Positions 1-9,374 of a stretch of 10,760 nt of DNA are shown here, one piece after another. Source of the stretch: Smittium culicis (taxonomy: Eukaryota > Kickxellomycota > Harpellomycetes > Harpellales > Legeriomycetaceae). Each line of letters starts with the position of its first letter. The stretch's first letter is position 1. The stretch is taken from assembly GCA_001970855.1 (NCBI GenBank), contig LSSN01003473.1:1-10760 (forward strand), given 5' to 3'. Below the pieces are notes generated by a model, which searched no databases, was not told the DNA's origin, and saw only the letters and a list, made by a program, of their open reading frames with translations. Position numbers and translations under genes: made by a program.

Positions 1-14
1 TAAGGGGTAATAAT

Positions 15-2029
15 TTAAAAGTTGATTCCAAGACCGAATTTAATGCCAGTTTCGACTTTATCGGTAGATGTTATGACAAGGGGCACGCAGTAGTTAGCTT
101 CAACGTTAAAACCACCTAGTTTGTACGATATTCCCACACCAGCGGAAACGCATGGGCGCGAGAAGGCCAATTTTGCGTGGTCGGCGTACGAAGTGCCGCT
201 GATCCAGTTAGATAATGAGCCGGCATTGATGAAAATTTGGCCAAGCAGATTTTCAGATTTGATGAAAGGAAGTCTCGACATCAAGCTTAAACTGGCAACG
301 CCCATCAGCTCGCCACCCAAACTGTCTTTTCCATCGTATGGGCCTAGTCCGCGATAGCTGAAACCTCTGATTGACATAGGTCCGCCCAGGAAGAACCTAT
401 CGCTGATGTATGATTTAGTTGAATGGTCGAGGAGCGGGAAAAGGGCGCCGAATCTGACTACAGAGACAATGCTGAACTTGTTGCAAAATTGGAGCTCTGC
501 TTTCTCCTCGACTTGAAGCTTGTTAAAAAGAGAGTTTCCACCAAGTGACGAAATTTCATTGAATAGTTTGAACCGGAGACCTGTTTGCAGCGGTTTAGTA
601 TCGTCTAGAGTGTTGTATAAGTACGTGTAACTAGCAGAAGTTTTCAACGAATTACCTGCCTCTTCTCTAATACTATTTAATAGTTTTATTTAAAAAAAAA
701 AGGAGAATGATTAGTGCCATAAGAGCTAAGAAAAAAAAGGAGTAAATGAATGGGAGTGATTTTAAAGTAGTTAAGATATTAAACCTTGGTGATGCTGTTT
801 TGGAAAGTTCGCATATTTGCCTCCAAGCAGAACTTACACTGAGTTCATGAGACCCAGTTTGGTGGCTCTTCTACATGATTAAATAATAAATAATGAATAA
901 AAATAATGAATAATGAGTAAAATTAATAATTGAGCAGAAAGGTTTTGTAGATATTACAAAATGGCTGTAAAAAAAGAGGTGTATATAATAATAGCGAATA
1001 GTAAATAAAGGATGAGAACGATTCGATAAAAGAAAGAAGAAAAAAGAAATTACAATAATTTTTGCGTATATTCCGTGTATTGCTTCGCAGTAGCTGCTGT
1101 TTTGGATGTAATTGATGTTCGATTTACTGGCAATTAGGTTGAACCTGAAGAGTGGGTTTGCGTTTATTGGGGTGCTGAATTGGCCATGGAGAGATACGTC
1201 TGATTCCTTATTGATTTTGTTGCTGAATTCGATTGATTCCCCGCCTCCAAACAAGTTTCTAGCTTTCGCACTAACATTCTAATTTTTTTTTAGTTATTTG
1301 TTTAGAGGGAAGTTTCATCAGTTAGTAAATAGAAAAGGCTTTTAAAGATATGATATGAATTGAGTAATTTTATAAATGGGATGCGTGTTAATTTACTCCT
1401 GATATTTCTCCTGATGTGACTTCAGTTCCAGTTTGGATCATTATTCTTTTATTCTCTATACACGATAGAATGACATTTACTGGAGTCCCCTTCTCTGTTT
1501 CAGGCGCTTTTGCTTTTTCGATCGATACATGAACTGATTTTGCGATATCAAGGTGCTTTAAAATTCCAGCAGCGTTACGAGTTTCGTTGAACAAATCAGG
1601 CAAAGATGTGGAGGATAGTGAGGGCTTGATGACCTTTGAAACGACGGAATGGCGGGTGTTTTTTAGTCCATTAACGGTTATTTGATGGACAGAAATGGTT
1701 TTACTATCCAAATCATTCTATATTCGAGAGATTTTTATTGATAAATAAAAGCTTTAGAATGAATTATATGAAATATTTATAGACATATTTTTATTTAGAT
1801 AGTGTACGAAAGGAATACTTCGATTAAAACGTCAGAAATTGGATTTGAAGGAGCAGCGGGCGATTTCTTCGACTTGGGAGCTTTTTTTTCACTTTCTGTG
1901 TATGTAAATCCGATGGGAGGTTTCTAGTAGTTTATTCGTAAAAATAAATTATCAGTGATATAAAAAAAAAGAGAATAAAGTGAGAATGATATGTTATGGG
2001 AAGGAAGCGGGTACATTATCGTTTGCCAT
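15..2029 (-). CDS. SAM50: SAM50/Tob55, mitochondrial outer-membrane beta-barrel assembly protein (six exons)
   Basis: Sam50 is the core of the SAM complex, which folds beta-barrel proteins such as Tom40 and VDAC into the mitochondrial outer membrane. Proposed exons: 2029-2015, 1923-1819, 1717-1397, 1278-1054, 870-785 and 672-15. Every junction keeps frame and every acceptor is TAG. The product is 469 aa, the usual family length. Residues about 6-40 are Lys/Pro/Ser-rich. A single POTRA-like domain follows (about 48-140, with ITVNGLKNTRHS and the ILKHLDIAKSVHVSIE region). The barrel begins near SAKARNLFGGGE and includes FSTPINANP, SHELSVSSAWRQ, SIREEAGNSLKTS, the lid-loop motif IRGF (352-355), and a C-terminal beta-signal KFGLGINF (462-469) ending in Phe. 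The main doubt is the start. ATG 2029 with donor GTACCC is weak, and the same frame stays open upstream. The 5-aa first exon is inference; the rest is firm. Confidence 0.92.
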
Positions 2030-2474
2030 ATCTTCGAAAATTTTGCGTAGGAATAGGGGTTCGGGATTTCGATCTACAGGTAGCGATTTGAGAAAAGAAG
2101 GTATATATTGTAGGAAACACTGTTAAAAATAAAAGTGCTGATCTTAAAGAAATGTATTTCAATAATCGGTATATTATTAAGCCAATAATAAAAATAATTT
2201 TTATCCACTAATGACTAGCAGTTGATAAAAAGGCATTAATTATTGGATGGTTAATTAGCAGATTTATAAATATCTATAGATATTGGCCAATGGAGTACAA
2301 CCGTGATTAAAATATGAAAAAAAGCAAAGTTTGAAATTATTAAATGTTAAAACCTTCATTTTATATTTATATCTACAAAAAATCAAAAAAAAAAAATATT
2401 AGTTAGATAAAAGTTATCATTGTATATATTCTTGTTAGTAATTAAATTTAGTTCTTAAAAGTATATTATTAGAA
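2030..2474. promoter_or_regulatory. Divergent intergenic region between SAM50 and SEN34
   Basis: This 445-bp spacer separates the proposed start codons of two genes read in opposite directions, so it should hold both promoters. It is strongly AT-rich with A/T runs, including an A12 run near 2386. I can assign no factor-binding site or single TATA box. If SAM50 has an extra upstream coding exon (open frame 2119-1994), the true spacer is shorter. Confidence 0.5.
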
Positions 2475-3464
2475 ATGAGAAAATCCAGGGTAGTATTGCA
2501 TGAGAATAATGGGTACATATGGGATGCCAGAGGTAATCAAGTTCTTTTAAATATTTTAGAATATATTTTCAAGCGATTAAGTAAGATAGTTATTTTTAAT
2601 ATATATAGTTGCAATGTTGTTGCGCGAAAAGCATAGAATTGTTGGGGGTCTGGTAGGCACGTTAAATTGTGAGCCTATGCAAAATACGTTTTTAGGGCTT
2701 CCACTCGTTTTGATACCTGAGCAGGTTAAGCTTTTGCTAGAGCTAGGTAAATTCAACACTTTTGCTTACATGCTCTGATTTCCAAAATTAAATTGAGGTT
2801 TTTGAATTGAATGAATATAATAAAAGAAAGCATTTTAATTGAATTCATGTTTTAATAACGTTTATTTTCTTCTCGTTTAGGAGTAATCTATATCAAGCAT
2901 TCAGCTACAGCACAGCTTGAATATGCGGAATCGATAGTAGAAGGCTCAAAGTTTGCAGAAGCAGAAGAAGGTAACATTTAAAGCAGTTGGTTATATATAC
3001 TACATTGGGCTTTTCAGAATGTGTTTATTTTAATTAGCTTTTGAATAATTTTGTTGATATTGAAATAGAGTCAGAAGAGTGGGAATGGCCTTCAACAGAA
3101 GAGGAAATTTTAAAATATGGAGTATTTAAGGATCTATACAGCAAAGAATACTATATTACTCCTGGCCTAAAGTTTGGCGGCGACTATCTTCTGTATCCTG
3201 GTACTTGCAAGAAACTTTAAACTTGAGCAATGGATAATTAATAATTTTTTTTACAATAAAATTATACAATTAGGAGATCCTATAAGGTATCACTCGCACT
3301 ATGTTGCTACAGTGATTGGGTACACAGAAGAAATCTCGGCAGTGGAGCTGGTTGGGATGGGCAGAGTTGGAACGAACGTCAAGAAGAACAGGCTTCTATG
3401 TTCATACAACAAAAACAGCGGAAAGTTTTTATATTACACTCTTTCATGGTCGGCGATAGGCTAG
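2475..3464 (+). CDS. SEN34: tRNA-splicing endonuclease catalytic subunit Sen34 (five exons)
   Basis: Sen34 cuts the 3' splice site of intron-containing pre-tRNAs within the SEN complex (Sen2, Sen15, Sen34, Sen54). Exons: 2475-2532, 2609-2746, 2881-2970, 3069-3200 and 3274-3464, giving 202 aa. The N-terminal domain shows KHRIVGGLVGTL (27-38) and QNTFLGLPLVLIPEQ (44-58). An acidic linker (86-108) follows, then the nuclease fold: KFGGDYLLYPGDP, RYHSHYVATV and GRVGTNVKKNRLLCS. By alignment with remembered human TSEN34, the catalytic residues are Tyr138, His146 and Lys177; all are present. The spacing of 8 and 31 residues matches the human enzyme. The protein is shorter than human (310 aa) or yeast (275 aa) Sen34 because the middle linker is short. 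All four introns (76, 134, 98 and 73 nt) are phase 1. The start is the first ATG, preceded by AGAA. Confidence 0.95.
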
Positions 3465-3596
3465 AAAGGACCCTTCTTCGCTTTTATTTAGTTGCGTAAT
3501 ATTTGATCGTATGGCGAATATCTGCGGATTTAAATAGACTTTGTAAAAGACTAGGGATTAATAGAGTATGACCTTCTTTTTACTATTATACTGTAG

Positions 3597-3667
3597 GCTG
3601 AAGATTTACTTGAAGGCCAGGGATGTTGGTACTATTGGTGGCATTTTGCAACAGATACAGCAGCTAG
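3597..3667 (+). other. Exon-like island, unknown product
   Basis: The 71-nt segment has a good acceptor before it (pyrimidine-rich tract ending ctgtag) and a donor-like G|GTATTT after it. One plus frame from 3598 reads LKIYLKARDVGTIGGILQQI, which looks protein-like. It cannot join the open frame that ends at 3565 (ISADLNRLCKRLGINR), because the intron would be only 31 nt and out of phase. I do not recognise the peptide. It may be a relic exon, part of an unannotated gene, or chance. Confidence 0.22.
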
Positions 3668-3795
3668 GTATTTATTATGTTTATCGATTGTTTTTAGTGT
3701 GTAAATTCGGAATTATATGGTGCGAATTTTGTATCATGTAGAATTTTGGAATTGTTTGTAATAGGTTTATGCAATATAGTGAAAGTTATTATGCT

Positions 3796-3953
3796 ATAAC
3801 CCTTTAATGTATGGTAGAATATTTTTGATCTACCAAATATATCCAACTGATTTTGATATGAATAATCTGTTTCCGAAATTTTAAATAATATTGGATAGTT
3901 TTAGAATTGTAGCAAATAACAAATTACTTATAAATCATAAACGAATCAATAAA
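3796..3953 (+). repeat. Dispersed repeat, copy A
   Basis: This segment aligns collinearly with 9908-10066. Shared blocks are ataacc..ttt, ggtaga, ccaaatatatccaactg and, near the end, ttataaatcataaacgaa followed by caataaa. From the first block through ccaaat the offset is exactly 6112 bases, and it has shifted by only one base at the last block. Copy A also has internal complementarity: tggtaga pairs with tctacca across a 10-nt loop, and tatccaa (3839) pairs with ttggata (3891). A run of T follows at about 3959. It could be a degraded mobile element or a structured transcript. Confidence 0.75.
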
Positions 3954-4865
3954 AACCATTTTTTTAAGAGTGATGTACATGAAAGGAATAAGGGTTAAAA
4001 TAAGCGCTATGTTTTCGTTTTAGTAATTCAAAGCCTTAAAAAATTGCGCCATACTCTAGTTTTCAAACGTCGTACTAAAAAAAATATAGGGAAGATTAGA
4101 GGAGAAAATCCCATTTTTTTGGGCATATGATCAATGTGGTTTTTCATATTACACTTATAATGTTAGTTAGGATCGTAGCTACATCTCTATTAATTGGATT
4201 GAAGGTTTTTTGAAATGGATGCCATTTTGTTTTCTCGGCCATAATAAGAGCACTTCATGTCAAGAAATAGCTATACTATTGCATGATCTCGCTAAGCACG
4301 TTCACATAACCTTATTTCAAATCTTCGCTTTTAAACTTTATTTTTAAATTTTATTTTTATTTAGATAATTAAATACAATTTATTAAGATTAGCTTTGTAC
4401 TCTGTTATTGTTTCCAATAATTCGTAAAAGGATCATCTGTAGTCGCGATACGTAAATGATATTGTTGGTAAATGGCAGCTGGTGTAAATGTCAATGAGCA
4501 CTACTGGCAGTGAATTCTCTATATAGAAAAAAAGCGTTTTCTTTGGTCATAAATTATATTTATTTCATAAAGTCTTTTTTTTTTATTCAAAACTCGATAT
4601 TCTTTTGAAGACAAGGCGATCTTTAATCTTGATGGTTTTCTTTATATTTTTTGTACCAGTATTACACGCTTTTGTCGGTCCATTTTTTTTTCTTGGAAAG
4701 TATTTTAAGGTTTAAAATTATGTATGCAAAAGGCTGAGCCAATTACATAATTCCATAAATAAAAAGCATTGGGCAATGAATGGAATTTGTTCAGGCGGCG
4801 AGATTTTGAGCCAATAGAGCGCGCGTTTAAACTATATAATTTCTAATTTAATGGTCTCACAAATA

Positions 4866-5000
4866 CTACTTTTTTAGAACTTGAGCTTTTGGACAATATT
4901 TGGAATTGGCATTTGAAATAAGTGGAGAGGAAAGGATCCGGAACAACCCCCCAATGCCTCTGTAGAAGTTTATGGTTCTATACACAATAATTCTCTGCAT
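4866..5000 (-). CDS. Possible small ORF, 44 aa, unknown
   Basis: The minus-strand ATG at 5000-4998 opens 44 codons to TAG at 4868-4866. The peptide begins MQRIIVYRTINFYRGIGGLF and ends KYCPKAQVLKK, so it is basic and moderately hydrophobic. The frame stays open 12 codons further upstream, to 5036, without another ATG. The patch is more GC-rich than its surroundings, but the opposite strand also has a stop-poor frame here. I do not recognise it, and chance is a real possibility. Confidence 0.2.
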   Translation of the reverse strand: MQRIIVYRTINFYRGIGGLFRILSSPLISNANSKYCPKAQVLKK

Positions 5001-5220
5001 CCATTTAGCTTCTTCTCCGCGCCAATCACAAAAATTTCAATATGCCTTATGCGCCTGAAGATCGCTAAGGTCTATTGAGTCTTTTTATTTTAGCTAGCAG
5101 ATATCTGATGTCTTTTTTTTTTAGTTACTAGTAGCCTAGAATATTAGGGCTCTAAAAAAAGGTGTTAGAATTAATTTGACACGAATTCGCTTTGTGGGGA
5201 TGAATAGAAAGAAAGAAGGA

Positions 5221-5243
5221 AAAATAAATAAATAAATAAATAA
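5221..5243. repeat. (AAAT)n microsatellite
   Basis: About six tandem AAAT units lie roughly 50 bp left of the point where G excess on the plus strand turns to C excess. Confidence 0.9.
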
Positions 5244-5340
5244 TCTGTGGTTGAGCTTGGATTCGTCGCGGTCACATGGAACATACTTTAGACCATTACT
5301 AATATATGCTCTTTCGTTTTTTTCTTTATTGCTATAAAAA

Positions 5341-6323
5341 GTGGTCCTAAATAACAGTTATGGCCAATCATTGCTCGCGATCCAAAACGTCAATATCCAT
5401 ATACTATTTTTACGCCTTTGCCTCCAACCCATTCAGCGCCCACAGCCCAATCTTATCTGCTCATACAATCCTAACTATTCAGCTCCCATAAACCAACATC
5501 GCATTTCGTATATGCCTGTGCTTTTTTGACACCCATTGACCCTTATTTCATCCAACACTCTCAATTCCAGAAGATTCTCCAACTATCGCTTTTTTAATCT
5601 GCTTTTATTTTTAATATAAAAAGCGCTCCCCGCATATCATCATAAAATATAAATGCATTCACTAAATAAATCAACTTTTATCCTCACCCCTATAAAAACT
5701 GCATTAACCGCCCCTCCCAATCTTTTTTTTTTAAACTCCATTCCTATATTCATCTTTTAGGACTTTTTCTACCTTTGTACTATTATCTTTTCTCTCTTTC
5801 AACTCCAGCTTTAACTTTTACGGGCATCTTTACTCTTTCACTTCTCCTACACCTCTTTACTCTTTTATTTTTATACACTACACTCTCAAAATACTTTCTC
5901 TCCAACAATCTCTTAAAAATTACTTCTCCCCAATAATACATAAACCCAAAAATTATCTCGTCTAATTTGATATTTCAAGTGTATATTCCTCTTTAGCTAT
6001 AAAATCCACCCTACCTTTATTCATCTTTTCCCATAGATACATATTTTTATCCCTTTTAGCTCGCTACTATTTTTGTTAGTTTCCCCATTATAGATTTGTA
6101 TTTTTACTTTTAATTTCTAAATCCTCAAAAATAAACCTCTTCGAATCTCAATTTGACTAAAGACAGTTTTACTAATTCTATATTATCTTGTTAATATCAT
6201 TTACTTGACTGCTCTTTTTAAATGTACTTTAAATCTAACTGAATTATTATTTATATAATGTATTCATAATTTAATAAATTTACTAACTCCTCCCTAAACC
6301 GTTTCTTTGAACTATAGATAAAA
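5341..6323. other. C/T-rich, G-poor intergenic block without a recognisable gene
   Basis: The plus strand is strongly pyrimidine-biased. Lines 5401-5520 have about 41 C and 12 G, and positions 5825-5959 contain no G at all. A 62-codon open frame at 5341-5529 starts with GTG and reads as low-complexity C-rich sequence, so I do not call it. I see no splice-linked exons of a known family. The right part probably includes the 5' region of the small ORF at 6324. Confidence 0.6.
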
Positions 6324-6548
6324 ATGAATTCTTGCTCATTATGTGGATTTAATACTGACTCTATCAACCTCTACTTTGACCATATCCATTTCGACAACAA
6401 CCACGCCCAGCGAGCTTACAGAAAAAAGCTCATTGACAGAAATAACATCTTAAAAAGCAGATACGCTATAAATAGAACCTTCTATCAGTACGACCATCAA
6501 ACACATATAAACTACCCTAAAGTCTCCAATATCGCCTCCGACCGCTAA
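6324..6548 (+). CDS. Small zinc-finger-like protein, 74 aa, unknown
   Basis: A single-exon ORF starts at an ATG in AAAA context, with an in-frame TAG 9 nt upstream, so no earlier start exists unless through splicing. The N-terminus reads CSLCGF then FDHIHFDNNH: Cys4, Cys7, His20, His22 and His27. Cys7 to His20 is x12, close to a C2H2 finger. Cys7 to His22 is x14 with a further His after x4, close to but not identical with the matrin/U1-C type. The rest is basic and Asn/Tyr-rich (RAYRKKLIDRN...). Many codons end in C (GAC, AAC, TAC, ATC, TTC, GCC), as in ULA1 next door, which supports coding. It lies about 300 bp upstream of ULA1 on the same strand. Function unknown; a nucleic-acid-binding role is inference from the finger only. 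Confidence 0.55.
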   Translation: MNSCSLCGFNTDSINLYFDHIHFDNNHAQRAYRKKLIDRNNILKSRYAINRTFYQYDHQTHINYPKVSNIASDR

Positions 6549-6849
6549 CATATATAAATACATATTTTTTTATATTGATTTCTTAAATAGAATCTTTAAA
6601 TTGACAATAAATCATGTAGCCACTAACTTTTCATCGCCATTGGCTCGTTTTTTCATTACCTAATATTTTTTAAATTTGATTTCAACATCAATAATTTGTT
6701 ATGCATATTAAACACGCTTTATATTTCTTTACTTTCAATAAAAACCACATACATGCTAATTTCCCACCATTTATAAAAAAGTGTTTATCTAACCTTCGTT
6801 GGCAAAACCTCTACCCCTTCCTTATAAAAAATATAATTTAAAAAGGATA
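6549..6849. promoter_or_regulatory. Intergenic region upstream of ULA1
   Basis: These about 300 bp of AT-rich sequence lie between the small zinc-finger ORF and ULA1. They should contain the ULA1 promoter, but no element can be singled out. The ULA1 reading frame is open back to about 6799 without an ATG. Confidence 0.4.
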
Positions 6850-9308
6850 ATGAATCAGAGTAAAAGGCTAAAAATGTCTGATTCTCTGAATAATAAGTAC
6901 GATCGTCAGATTAGATTATGGAATACTTCCGGTCAAGCCGACCTTTCCAACTCTAGAATCGCCTGCTTCGGCGCAAACATTCTATCCGCCGAAGTCCTTA
7001 AAAACCTCGTCTTACCTGGTAATTTTACATTACCATATCCCCTCCCAAAAAAAACTTTATAGTAGCCTTAACCAACTCACTTTGTCTATATTCTTTGCCC
7101 TTCCTCTACTTTTTTTTTCTTTATTAAACTATCTTTTTCCACAACAAATAATTCATCTACTATATTTTGCTCATCTTTTTTGAAACATTTATCACGTACT
7201 TGTATCTTTTATAACAAATATATTAATTTTAAAGGAATCGGTAGTTTCCATCTCTTCGATTCTGCTACTGTTACCCAGGCCGACCTTGAGTCTAACTTCT
7301 TCTTGACCAAAAATGATATCGGAAAACTAACATCCCTCAGCATTTGTACCTTATTAACAGAGTTAAACCCCGAAGTTCAAGGATTTCATGTTAGTTATTA
7401 GCTCATTTTCCATTCCAGTTCTTTCTTTATCGAAAATCATTAACCCTGCTTCATTAAAATCATACTATCTTTTTGCATCGAAAAAATTTTCCAGGGTGAC
7501 TTTGAATCTGTAAAGTTCACTCCCAGCTTCTTCAAAAAATTCTCGATCGTGATTCTTTGCAACCAATCTTTTCAATTACTTAGTAAGGTCCTAGACATTT
7601 GCTGGGACCTCCAAATTCCCGTCATCGATTGCGTATCAAATGGCTTTTTAGGTTCCCTCCATACCTACATTTCCGAACATTGTGGTAAATTCAATTAGCT
7701 CCGATATTTTCCCTTAAATTATTCGCTATTATTTTTACTATTTTTTAACTCGCATTTTCTCCTTAATTAGTCGTTGAAAGTCACGACGTGCCAACTGACG
7801 ATTTAGGGATTATTAATCCCTTCGAGGAAATTCTTTCATACTCGTCAAAGTACTTCAAATCTGAAAATGACGACTCGTCCCGCAATGAAATTCCTTACAT
7901 TATCATTTTAATAAAAAAACTACAAGAGTACAAATCCAATGTAATTCGATTTATCTTTCTTTTTTTTAGCCTACTTAACTATGCGATTATTTAATCCCTC
8001 CCCTCCTCTTCCCTCTCATAATATCCCTATATTATGCTAGAATGACGGTCGCTTGCCTACATCCTTTAAAGAAAAAAAGGCTTTTAAAGATTTCTTGGCT
8101 TCAGATTCCTACTATTCCGGAAATGATAATTTTAATGAAGCTCTTGAAAATTCTATAAGATATCTATCAGCTCCGTCTATTAATTCTGAATTGTTAAATA
8201 TTTTTGGCAACGATAAGTGCAAAAATATATTATCCAACTTGAACAAATTAAATGTAATACACCCTTTTAAACCTCACATTACCCTATTTTCAAATAATAC
8301 CTCAGCTTTATCATCAAACTAAATTTTACCAGTAATTTTTTATACTTTTTTTTCTTCTAGGATATTCCATTTTGGGCTTCTGCGTCTGCCCTCAGACAGT
8401 TCTACTACTCGAAAGATCAGGGAAACCTAACACTACCAATAAACGACTCTATTCCTGATATGCATTCCAGCACTTTCCACTACACAAATATTCATCAAAT
8501 TTACAAAAATAAGTTCAAAGCTGACTCCAAAATAGTTCACTCGAATTTAATTGAAATTTTAAAACAACTACCTCCTACCTACCCCACCTTTGACATATCC
8601 CTTGAAAAGACTGAACTTTTTTGCCGCAATGCTAGAAACCTGCGCGTTATTAGTAACCAAAAACCTGTATTCATCACTATTGGTACATCTCAACTCGCTG
8701 CAGCAACGGCTACTAATAGCCAACATACACCAGATTCTACCACCACTAGCCAAGGGTCTAGCAACCCTGACAAATTCAAATCTTCATGTCCCATTAGTAA
8801 TAGCTTGATAATACCAAAACTTGAGTTTTCGCAGTTTGATTTGCCTGAAGCACTTCTATCTTCTTTATATGCTTTTCGCTCAATAAACAGCCATATTTTT
8901 ACAGCTAACAACTGTGCTAAGAGCGGAATTACTCTGGATGAAATTAAAGGTGAAAACTCCAACATCAACATTGAAAATATCGTTTCTGAAATATGCAAGA
9001 ACTTACACAGCCCTAGTATGGAGTACACCAATCAAAATACTATCCATTTAAACCTGGGAAATACATCAACCGCAGATGTAGCTGCAGGTAATGGCGCCGA
9101 TACTAGCGACGACGATCAAGCAATTGACCTGATTTCAAAAGTTACACAGGAAATTATGAGGTCGCGCGGGCTTGAAATTCACACAACCAGCGCTGCCGTT
9201 GGCGGGCTTGTTGCTCAAGAATCTATCAAAATGATAACTAACCAGTACATACCTTCAAACAACACAACTCTCTATGACAGTATACACGGGTCAATATACT
9301 CTGTTTAG
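6850..9308 (+). CDS. ULA1: NEDD8-activating enzyme E1 regulatory subunit (Ula1/NAE1/APPBP1), six exons
   Basis: This protein pairs with Uba3 to activate NEDD8/Rub1 for cullin modification. It supplies half of the adenylation fold but no catalytic cysteine. Exons: 6850-7018, 7235-7389, 7495-7684, 7771-7940, 8041-8253 and 8361-9308. All phases agree and give 614 aa. Diagnostic segments are KYDRQIRLWNTSGQ (16-29), a degenerate nucleotide loop IACFGANILSAEVLKNLVLP, GIGSFHLFDSATVTQADLES then NFFL (57-80), PSFFKKFSIVI, EHCVVESHDVP, IPYIIILIKKLQEY, GRLPTSFKEKKAFKDFL, FWASASALRQFY, SIPDMHSSTFHYTNIHQIY and the terminal TTSAAVGGLVAQESIKMITN. The acceptor of exon 2 is AAAG, unlike the TAG norm. A second in-frame ATG at 6874 would give 606 aa. 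The protein is longer than typical (about 530 aa) because of Ser/Thr/Gln- and Asp-rich inserts near 405-440 and 530-556. Confidence 0.95.
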
Positions 9309-9368
9309 ACTTTTTTATTTTTTTTTTTATTTATGCACATATTTTCATTTTACGATTCTCTTTATTTA

Positions 9369-9374
9369 AATAAA
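9369..9374 (+). terminator. Candidate polyadenylation hexamer for ULA1
   Basis: AATAAA lies 61 nt after the ULA1 stop codon, followed by long T and A tracts. In such AT-rich sequence the hexamer may occur by chance. Confidence 0.3.

Larger units (their letters stand above)
3465..5340. other. Long stretch with no recognisable gene; contains repeat copy A and a GC-richer patch
   Basis: I can assign no protein or RNA gene across these about 1.9 kb. It holds an exon-like island at 3597-3667, dispersed repeat copy A (3796-3953), several poly-T runs, and a GC-richer patch at about 4740-5090 with a small minus-strand ORF (5000-4866, 44 aa). An (AAAT)n run and the strand-composition switch lie near its right end. 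On the plus strand G exceeds C in every line I counted here up to about 5280. I checked for U1, U2, U4, U5, U6, RNase P and SRP core motifs by eye and saw none convincing. Confidence 0.6.

Noticed and set aside
121..357. 78-codon plus-strand open frame
   Set aside because: It is antisense to the well-supported last exon of SAM50, which carries the IRGF motif and beta-signal.
871..1254. 127-codon minus-strand frame taken as one protein
   Set aside because: Only its first part is SAM50 exon 4 (1278-1054). After the GTAATT donor it becomes Phe/Tyr/Ile-rich intron translation.
2577..2759. 60-codon minus-strand frame
   Set aside because: It is antisense to SEN34 exon 2, which matches the family and splices in phase.
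4231..4240. TTTCTCGGCC resembling the start of U2 snRNA
   Set aside because: The downstream branch-site-pairing region of U2 is absent, so the match is short and accidental.
5148..5303. 51-codon minus ORF starting MFHVTATNPSSTT
   Set aside because: Most of it translates the (AAAT)n microsatellite, and it has no recognisable feature.
5341..5529. 62-codon plus frame
   Set aside because: It starts with GTG and has no family-like motif. It lies in the C-rich block, where G-poor sequence lowers the number of stop codons.
8568..9031. Minus-strand and alternative plus open frames inside ULA1 exon 6
   Set aside because: They are shadows of the long, strongly supported ULA1 frame.
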